Source: Candidatus Moranbacteria bacterium CG_4_9_14_3_um_filter_45_14
Lineage (GTDB): Bacteria; Patescibacteriota; Minisyncoccia; Moranbacterales; UBA1568
Assembly (NCBI GenBank): GCA_002790675.1
Contig: PFVP01000036.1
Coordinates: 1 to 11,343 of the forward strand
DNA: 11,343 bases
Reading direction: 5' to 3'
A model generated the notes under the pieces. It was not told the DNA's origin. It saw only the letters and a program-made list of their open reading frames with translations, and made no database searches. Both the position numbers and the translations under genes were made by a program. This document shows positions 6,276 through 11,343 of the stretch, piece by piece (positions within the stretch are counted from its first letter, which is position 1; every line of letters starts with the position of its first letter).

Positions 6276-6827
6276 TTATTTCATCTGGAGAGTCTCTCCT
6301 TGGACGATAAAGTCCATATACTTCTCAAACCATCTGATGAGGAAGTACACACAAATGAAGAGCGGAATACAAAGAAGCATCGAGAAAAAAACATCTCGGA
6401 AAGGTACAAGAAAGGAAAGCGTGGCGACTATCTCCTTGGTCCACAGGAATGGATTTCCTTGAGAGAAAATGAATTCAAAAAACGTAAATCCCAAAACACC
6501 GAGAGAGGAAAGCAAGGCATACAGAGCCATATTGATACCGCGGTATTCGAGCAGGAGCCGACGAGAAAGAAAACTCATCATATAGACGAGGAGTACGGCG
6601 TACAAGGTAAGTATCCCCTGTGATTCAGGGGAAACGATATCGAAAAAAGCTGTGAGCGGGATGGTCATAAAGAGTACGCGCGGAAAACTGACAAGAAGCG
6701 CCCACGCTACGATCGAGTCAATAAGAACGATCGGAGCAGAAATCCATGGGAACAGAATATCGAGGAAAGAAAATTCGAAAAAAACGAGCACAAAAATAAA
6801 AAGTAGCCGCAAAAAAAATATTTTCAT
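6276..6827 (-). CDS. mreD: Rod shape-determining protein MreD
   Basis: Small integral membrane protein of the elongasome that binds MreC. It is 183 aa with about five or six hydrophobic segments (roughly 5-27, 32-48, 52-68, 70-90, 98-122, 145-166), which fits MreD (about 160-180 aa, six helices). MreD sequences diverge strongly, so the call rests on length, topology and its place between mreC and mrdA. It starts 2 bases after the mreC TAG without a Shine-Dalgarno, which suggests translational coupling to mreC. The stop is TAA. Confidence 0.87.
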   Translation of the reverse strand: MKIFFLRLLFIFVLVFFEFSFLDILFPWISAPIVLIDSIVAWALLVSFPRVLFMTIPLTAFFDIVSPESQGILTLYAVLLVYMMSFLSRRLLLEYRGINMALYALLSSLGVLGFTFFEFIFSQGNPFLWTKEIVATLSFLVPFRDVFFSMLLCIPLFICVYFLIRWFEKYMDFIVQGETLQMK

Positions 6828-6829
6828 AT

Positions 6830-7648
6830 CTAAAGGGTGTTTTGTATGACGAAGACATAACGGATACGATCGAACCGTACCGGAGAGACGATAGTCGCTT
6901 GTTGGAAAAGTCGATCACTCGATAAATGGATATTCTGCAAGGTTCCGATGAGCAACCCTTTTGGCACATCACCACCAAGCCCTGATGTCACGACCGAATC
7001 TCCGACTTTGAGCGTATCTGTCTGAAGCACCATATCGAAAAGAAGTCCCAGACCATATTCCCCTTTGACGATTCCGGTCGCTTCCGTATCAAGAGCCGTA
7101 CCACTTATAAGACTCTCTGGATTGGAAAGAAGCATCACCCGAGCCGTCGTGGGAAAGACTTCTGCTATTTTCCCGATGAGTACACCCTTGTCCACGATCA
7201 CTGACATCCCCTTCTTCACCCCCCCAAATGATCCCTGATTGATAGAAATCCAATTCCCCAGACCGGATACATCCCGACCGATAATAGCAGCCGATGTGAG
7301 CGTGAAAGCATCCCTCGGCAATAAGCCTATCTCTCTCCGGAGTTCCTCATTCTCCCTGCTCACATCGAAAAACCGAGCGTTTTCGACGAGCAAACGCAAC
7401 CGTTCTTTCTCCAATCGCTCATTGTCACTCTTGATTTCACCGATAGATGTGAAGAAGTGGTAGATATCGCTCAATTCAAACGCCACCACGGAGAAAATTT
7501 TCTGAAACGGAGACGTCACCGTCATCACAACCGTACGTACAGGCGCGAGTATCCATACCGGACCGAACGAGAGAACGATCCACAACACGAAAAAAACGAT
7601 AAGCGCTCGGAAAAATTTTGTCTGGATGAATTTTCTTCGCACAGCCAT
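6830..7648 (-). CDS. mreC: Rod shape-determining protein MreC
   Basis: Bitopic membrane protein that links the cytoplasmic MreB filament to the PBP2/RodA synthase outside the membrane. It is 272 aa, typical for MreC. A basic N-terminus is followed by a membrane helix at about 14-34, a coiled coil at about 66-110 (repeated Glu/Arg/Leu) and the beta-rich extracytoplasmic domain at about 115-270. The latter includes GRDVSGLGNWISINQGS (124-140), the KGMSVIVDKGVLIGKI stretch (146-161) and GDSVVTSGLGGDVPKGLLIG (216-235), all characteristic of the family. It starts 20 bases after mreB with no clear Shine-Dalgarno. The stop is TAG, 2 bases before mreD. Confidence 0.95.
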   Translation of the reverse strand: MAVRRKFIQTKFFRALIVFFVLWIVLSFGPVWILAPVRTVVMTVTSPFQKIFSVVAFELSDIYHFFTSIGEIKSDNERLEKERLRLLVENARFFDVSRENEELRREIGLLPRDAFTLTSAAIIGRDVSGLGNWISINQGSFGGVKKGMSVIVDKGVLIGKIAEVFPTTARVMLLSNPESLISGTALDTEATGIVKGEYGLGLLFDMVLQTDTLKVGDSVVTSGLGGDVPKGLLIGTLQNIHLSSDRLFQQATIVSPVRFDRIRYVFVIQNTL

Positions 7649-7668
7649 AAATGGAACAATCTAATGAA

Positions 7669-8763
7669 TTATCCAAGCGGTCTGTTGATTTCTTCTCCGA
7701 TGAGGACTTCTTTCAAGTGTTCCATATCATCAAGAACGATACCGGTACCACGGACGACAGCCGTGAGAGGATCCTCCATCAAACGGACAGGGATACTCGT
7801 CTGATTGGCGATCAATTTATCCAAACCTCTAATAAGACTTCCTCCTCCAGCCAGGATGATGCCTCTGTGCATAATATCTGCCAAAAGTTCCGGCGGAGTT
7901 TCTTCCACGATCGTTTTGACACTATTGACGATGATACGTGTCGATCGCGAGAGTGCTTCACGGATATGTTCATCCGTGACGATGACTTCTTTGGGTAGAC
8001 CAGAAACGAGATCACGTCCACGCAAAGGAAATGTCAATCGTTCGCGCTGAGGATACGCGCTTCCAATGGCGATTTTCGCTTCTTCAGCTGTCCGCTCACC
8101 GATCGAAATATTGAATTCATCACGACTATATCTGACGATGTCTTCATTCATCTCATCCCCTGCTATACGCAGACTCCGTGAAAGGACGACACCTCCCAAT
8201 GAGATGACAGCAATTTCCGTTGTACCACCGCCGATATCCACAACCATATTGCCCGTCGCATCGATGACCGGCAATCGCGCACCGATAGCAGCCGCCATCG
8301 GTTCATCGATGAGGAACACCTGACGCGCACCGGCGTTGAGCGTCGCTTCGATCACCGCGCGCTTCTCCACTTCGGTAACACCGGACGGGATACCGATCAA
8401 CACCCGCGGACGACGAAGGAAAGAAAAATTATCTTTGGTTACTTTGTTGATGAAATAACGGAGCATCTGCTGTGTCACTTCGAAATCGCTCACCACGCCA
8501 TCGACGAGCGGTCGTGTCGCTATGATATGGCCGGGAGTCTTGCCGACCATTTTTTTGGCCTCGCGTCCGATAGCCAAAATCTGACCTGTCCGTTGATTGA
8601 CGGCCACGACAGAAGGCTCATTGATGACGATGCCTTTGCCACGTACGTAGACGAGGATGTTGGCCGTACCGAGATCGATACCGATATCTTGGGTCAAATT
8701 CCCGAAAAACCGCCCAATGATGCCTTTTTGAAGACTTTTAACAAAACGCTCAAATTGTGACAT
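7669..8763 (-). CDS. mreB: Rod shape-determining protein MreB, bacterial actin
   Basis: ATP-binding actin homologue that forms membrane-attached filaments guiding lateral wall synthesis. It is 364 aa from the chosen start, slightly above the usual 335-350. Actin-fold motifs are intact: phosphate 1 DIGIDLGTAN (26-35), the EPMAAAIG stretch (154-161), phosphate 2 VDIGGGTTE (175-183) and the adenosine motif ILAGGGSLIRGLD (303-315). The first 25 residues, MSQFERFVKSLQKGIIGRFF..., are an extension with amphipathic character, plausible as a membrane-binding helix. An in-frame ATG at 8793 would add ten mostly hydrophobic residues but lies within a few bases of the predicted transcript start. It is first in the mreB-mreC-mreD-mrdA operon. 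The stop is TAA. Confidence 0.96.
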   Translation of the reverse strand: MSQFERFVKSLQKGIIGRFFGNLTQDIGIDLGTANILVYVRGKGIVINEPSVVAVNQRTGQILAIGREAKKMVGKTPGHIIATRPLVDGVVSDFEVTQQMLRYFINKVTKDNFSFLRRPRVLIGIPSGVTEVEKRAVIEATLNAGARQVFLIDEPMAAAIGARLPVIDATGNMVVDIGGGTTEIAVISLGGVVLSRSLRIAGDEMNEDIVRYSRDEFNISIGERTAEEAKIAIGSAYPQRERLTFPLRGRDLVSGLPKEVIVTDEHIREALSRSTRIIVNSVKTIVEETPPELLADIMHRGIILAGGGSLIRGLDKLIANQTSIPVRLMEDPLTAVVRGTGIVLDDMEHLKEVLIGEEINRPLG

Positions 8764-8803
8764 AGGAGAAAAAACAAACAAAAAACAGGACATCCTTCAT
8801 TTT

Positions 8804-8833
8804 ATCCTATTTCTTCGAAATACTCCAGTACAA
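8804..8833 (-). promoter_or_regulatory. Candidate promoter of the mre operon with an embedded palindrome
   Basis: The minus strand reads TTGTAC (8833-8828), an 18-base spacer and TAGGAT (8809-8804); the match to consensus is moderate. The spacer carries a 15-base palindrome TATTTC-GAA-GAAATA (8822-8808), a natural operator position. The region lies in the 88-base gap between aspS and mreB, which holds no gene. Confidence 0.4.
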
Positions 8834-8851
8834 AGAATACATTAAGAATCC

Positions 8852-10273
8852 TTATTTCTTATCTTCAGTAACGATACGCAGGCCAAGTTCAGCGATTTGT
8901 TTCGTGAATCCTGAAGAAGGAGCATTCATCATCAGATCACGCCCTTCACCTGTCTTCGGAAAAGCAATCACCTCACGGATATTCGGCTCATTCTGAAGCA
9001 ACATAACGACACGATCAATACCGGGAGCGAACCCTCCGTGAGGAGGAGCACCGAATGTGAAAGCTTCGAGCATATGCCCGAACTTTTCTTTCTGTTCCTC
9101 TTCGGAAATATTGAGCAATTTGAAAACTTGTTTTTGTATCTCTTCTTTATGAATACGGATACTACCCGAACTCAATTCATACCCATTGAGCACGAGATCA
9201 TACGAATTCGCTCGGATGTTAAACAGATCTTCTCCTCGCATAAATTTCTCGACATCTTCTTCTTTGATAGAACAAAATGGATGATGCGCAGCCTGAATAG
9301 TATCATCATCCATCTTCTCAAACATCGGAAAATCCACCACCCACGCAAAAGCCAGTTCATTCGGATCGTTCTTGTCTTTCCGCATATCCGGTTTATCACT
9401 GCCGTATTTTTCCATCGACTCTTTGTAGGTGATGCGTGGAAACGGTGTCTGTGAGATCTGCTTGTCCGGAAACAATTTTTGTACTATCTCAAAAAACATC
9501 TTCTCGGTGAACTGCAATATATCTTCCTGCACCACAAAAGACATCTCATAATCGAGCTGTGTGAATTCCGGTTGACGATCCCCTCGCAAATCCTCATCAC
9601 GCATACAACGAGCAATCTGAAAATATTTTTCAAATCCAGCCACCATACACAACTGTTTGTATTGCTGTGGCGATTGTGGCAATGCGTAAAATTTTCCTTT
9701 CTCTAAACGAGATGGCACGAGATATTCTCGCGATCCTTCCGGCGTACCCTTCATCAGCATCGGCGTTTCAATCTCTACGAAATTCTCACGATGCATATAT
9801 TCGCGGAAGAATGTAATCACCTTGTCTCTCGTGCGTATATTCTTCTGCATACGCGTGCGACGCAAATCGAGATAGCGGTATTTGAGACGGAGTTCTTCGC
9901 CAATTTCTTTTCCGTCAGACGAAATATCAAATGGTGGTGTTTGCGCTTCATTCAAAACCGTGATAGAAAGTACTTCTATTTCGATAGCGCCGTTTGGTTG
10001 CTCAGTATTGATGAGTTTTTCCGGACGAAGGTTCACATTACCCATCACCTCTACCACCCACTCGGAACGGAGAGACTGTGCGACCACTGTGGCCTCAGGA
10101 TGGTTCGGGAGTACCACCATCTGCACTTTACCACTCATATCACGCAAATCGAGAAATACGAGCTTACCATGATCCCGTCTCACGTCTATCCAGCCGGCAA
10201 GTTTCACCGCCTCACCGATGTGTTTCGGCGTTTCGGATATCAGAATGCGTTTCAATTCTTTCGCTGCTTCCAT
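8852..10273 (-). CDS. aspS: Aspartyl-tRNA synthetase, bacterial type without GAD domain
   Basis: Class II synthetase that charges tRNA-Asp. It is 473 aa against about 590 for typical bacterial AspRS. The OB-fold anticodon domain (about 1-110) contains WIDVRRDHGKLVFLDLRD (28-45). Motif 1 lies around 163-175, the flipping-loop region at EGSREYLVPSR (179-189), motif 2 at FQIARCMRDEDLRGDRQPEFTQLD (218-241) and motif 3 at GGFAPGIDRVVMLL (413-426). After YGSDKPDMR (290-298) the protein goes in about 7 residues to ELAFAWVVDFPMF (306-318); the roughly 120-residue GAD domain that normally separates them is missing. His35 matches the histidine reported for non-discriminating AspRS, which also makes Asp-tRNA-Asn for GatCAB. 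It has its own promoter; the start lacks a Shine-Dalgarno. The stop is TAA. Confidence 0.97.
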   Translation of the reverse strand: MEAAKELKRILISETPKHIGEAVKLAGWIDVRRDHGKLVFLDLRDMSGKVQMVVLPNHPEATVVAQSLRSEWVVEVMGNVNLRPEKLINTEQPNGAIEIEVLSITVLNEAQTPPFDISSDGKEIGEELRLKYRYLDLRRTRMQKNIRTRDKVITFFREYMHRENFVEIETPMLMKGTPEGSREYLVPSRLEKGKFYALPQSPQQYKQLCMVAGFEKYFQIARCMRDEDLRGDRQPEFTQLDYEMSFVVQEDILQFTEKMFFEIVQKLFPDKQISQTPFPRITYKESMEKYGSDKPDMRKDKNDPNELAFAWVVDFPMFEKMDDDTIQAAHHPFCSIKEEDVEKFMRGEDLFNIRANSYDLVLNGYELSSGSIRIHKEEIQKQVFKLLNISEEEQKEKFGHMLEAFTFGAPPHGGFAPGIDRVVMLLQNEPNIREVIAFPKTGEGRDLMMNAPSSGFTKQIAELGLRIVTEDKK

Positions 10274-10293
10274 ATTTGTAGTAACAATGGCTT

Positions 10294-10346
10294 AGATACT
10301 CACCCAGCATAGCAAAAAGGCTCTCCAAAAACAAGTTTGAGTATCT
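10294..10346. repeat. 9-bp inverted repeat bracketing the aspS promoter
   Basis: AGATACTCA (10294-10302) and TGAGTATCT (10338-10346) are perfect inverted copies 35 bases apart. They lie just outside the -10 and -35 boxes of the aspS promoter. This could be a pair of operator half-sites or coincidence. Confidence 0.4.
10306..10334 (-). promoter_or_regulatory. Promoter for aspS
   Basis: The minus strand reads TTGTTT (10334-10329), a 17-base spacer and TATGCT (10311-10306), preceded by TGC, which makes an extended -10 (TGCTATGCT). The expected start near 10299 gives a leader of about 26 bases. The gap between aspS and the ABC gene (10274-10348) holds only this promoter and its inverted repeat. 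Confidence 0.65.
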
Positions 10347-10348
10347 TT

Positions 10349-11071
10349 CTACTCGATAAACCTATCCGTTTGTTGTTGCCAGAAGCTGGCGTATTGCCCT
10401 TGCTTGGCAAGAAGTTCTTTGTGTGAGCCGTGTTCTACGATAGTCCCATCTTCGATAACGACAATTCTATCCATCTTCTGCACCGTGCTCAAACGATGCG
10501 CTACCACGAGCGTCGTCTTGTTCTTCATTAGTAAATCGAGGGCTTCACGAATAGACCGTTCACTCTCTGAATCAAGGGCGCTCGTCGCCTCATCAAGCAC
10601 GAGAATCGGAGCATTTTTCAAAATTGCTCAGGCGATGGCGACACGCTGACGTTCACCACCGGAGAGTTTCACTCCACGTTCCCCAACGAGAGTGTCATAT
10701 TTGAGAGGTGTCCGTATAATAAAATCATGAGCGCGTGCTTGTTTCGCCACGGCAATGATTTCTTCTTCTGTCGCCAACGGATTCCCATAAGCGATGTTTT
10801 CTCGCAGTGTTCGATGAAAGAGCCCTGGTTCCTGAGGAACATAAGAGATATTGGAACGTAAATCGTCTTGAGTGATTTCCCTGATATCCTGACCATCTAT
10901 GGAGATCGTACCACCGGTCACATCCATAAAACGCAAAAGAAGCTTGGCGATAGTGGTTTTGCCAGCGCCTGAATGTCCGACAATACCGATTTTTTCCCCA
11001 GGTTTGATGAACATCGAAAAATTTCGAAAGACAGCATCTCCCTTGTTATATAAGAAATCGACATTTTCAAC
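10349..11071 (-). pseudogene. ABC exporter ATPase domain, truncated and interrupted by TGA
   Basis: The minus strand encodes the C-terminal nucleotide-binding domain of an MsbA/MdlB-like ABC exporter, which would power export of an unknown substrate. Motifs are in order: the start ENVDFLYNKGDAVF, Walker A GHSGAGKTT, Q-loop YVPQEPGLFHRTLRENIAYG, signature LSGGERQRVAIA, Walker B ILVLDEATSALD, H-loop VAHRLSTVQ, then the usual tail to a TAG stop. A TGA at 10630-10628 separates RVAIA from AILKNAP, where relatives have Arg; one C-to-T change from CGA explains it. The roughly 330-residue membrane domain is absent, because homology ends near 11071 and unrelated sequence follows. It is therefore broken in two ways, or the sequence is wrong here. 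Family is certain; substrate is unknown. Confidence 0.8.
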
Positions 11072-11215
11072 TGGACACAGGACGCTCTTGAAAAGGGGTA
11101 TTCGTGGCAGGAAATAGCCGATAATGCAGTTCAACAGGGAATAGGAACAGAAACAGGAAGTTATCTAGACCAGTTATTGAATAACGCTAATAAACAAAAT
11201 CAATTTGCACGATAA
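11069..11215 (+). CDS. C-terminal fragment of an unknown protein
   Basis: A plus-strand frame with no start codon begins at the junction with the ABC gene and runs 48 codons to a TAA at 11213-11215. The peptide reads NWTQDALEKGYSWQEIADNA and continues through SYLDQLLNNANKQNQFAR. It has a plausible protein composition and ends in an A/T-rich codon pattern (AAT, CAA, AAA) unlike the genes to the left. Its stop overlaps the next start by one base, which supports real coding. No family is recognised. The 5' part is missing, either through insertion, deletion or a wrong assembly join. Confidence 0.45.
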   Translation, partial: NWTQDALEKGYSWQEIADNAVQQGIGTETGSYLDQLLNNANKQNQFAR

Positions 11216-11343
11216 TGGCTCTTATACCGATTGACCAGTATAAAAATACTGCACCAAAACAACAAACATTCGGAAGATTAAAACCACTCGTAGCCAAACC
11301 AGCTCGGATAGTTAAGTCTGTTCAAAGACCAGATATAAAACAA
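11215..11343 (+). CDS. Unknown protein, N-terminal fragment (runs off the right edge)
   Basis: An ATG at 11215-11217 overlaps the previous stop (TAATG), typical of translationally coupled genes, and the frame stays open for 43 codons to the window end. The visible part starts MALIPIDQYKNTAPKQQTFG and then is rich in Lys, Arg, Pro and Val, strongly basic, with no hydrophobic segment or signal peptide. It is not recognised. The coupling with the upstream fragment and the A-rich codons suggest a compact operon of a mobile element or virus, but nothing in the 43 residues proves that. Confidence 0.45.
   Translation, partial: MALIPIDQYKNTAPKQQTFGRLKPLVAKPARIVKSVQRPDIKQ

Noticed and set aside
10349..11134. 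Alternative genetic code with TGA read as an amino acid, as in Gracilibacteria or SR1
   Set aside because: serS, lysS, greA, mrdA, mreB, mreC, mreD and aspS have no internal TGA over roughly 3,000 codons, and mrdA ends in TGA TGA. Relatives have Arg, not Gly, at the interrupted ABC position.
11072..11134. Start of the ABC ATPase at the in-frame ATG at 11134
   Set aside because: Residues encoded beyond 11071 do not match ABC exporters and lie antisense to the plus-strand frame, so this ATG is accidental.
1..11343. CRISPR arrays, transposase or integrase genes, rRNA genes
   Set aside because: No regularly spaced repeats, no transposase or recombinase motifs and no rRNA sequence were seen on either strand.

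Overview
The window reads as bacterial chromosome of ordinary housekeeping content, most likely from a Candidate Phyla Radiation (Patescibacteria) genome assembled from a metagenome. This is an inference from gene order (aspS, mreB, mreC, mreD, mrdA, greA, lysS, serS in one block), from compact proteins (an aspartyl-tRNA synthetase with no GAD insertion domain), from tRNA genes without encoded CCA, and from the scarcity of clear Shine-Dalgarno sites. The genetic code looks standard: seven complete genes of 150 to 630 codons have no internal TGA, and mrdA ends in two tandem TGA codons.

From left to right: the 5' end of a minus-strand lipoprotein gene (1-98); a divergent intergenic region with a good plus-strand promoter driving tRNA-Lys(TTT) (255-327). 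Right after that tRNA lies an approximately 100-bp structured insert, flanked by 19-bp copies of the tRNA 3' end. A terminator at 446-468 follows that could serve both strands. Next come serS, tRNA-Val(CAC), lysS and greA, all on the minus strand. An imperfect inverted repeat flanks tRNA-Val and a strong hairpin lies between tRNA-Val and lysS. LysS and greA each have a recognisable promoter, and greA has its own terminator.

Upstream of greA is the cell-shape operon mreB-mreC-mreD-mrdA (minus strand, gaps of 20, 2 and 21 nt), which encodes the MreB cytoskeleton, its membrane partners and the elongation-specific transpeptidase PBP2. Upstream of it is aspS with its own promoter. The three aminoacyl-tRNA synthetases, two tRNAs and GreA serve translation and transcription; the mre/mrd genes serve lateral peptidoglycan synthesis.

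The right end is different. A minus-strand ABC exporter ATPase domain carries a TGA in place of the usual Arg just after the signature motif. Its upstream part stops abruptly near position 11,070, before any membrane domain. From there on the sequence codes on the plus strand: the C-terminal end of one unknown protein and, overlapping by one base (TAATG), the start of another. This is either a real insertion of foreign DNA or, at least as likely, a chimeric assembly join. No new defence or mobile system can be demonstrated; the best leads are the tRNA-Lys insert and the right-end junction.
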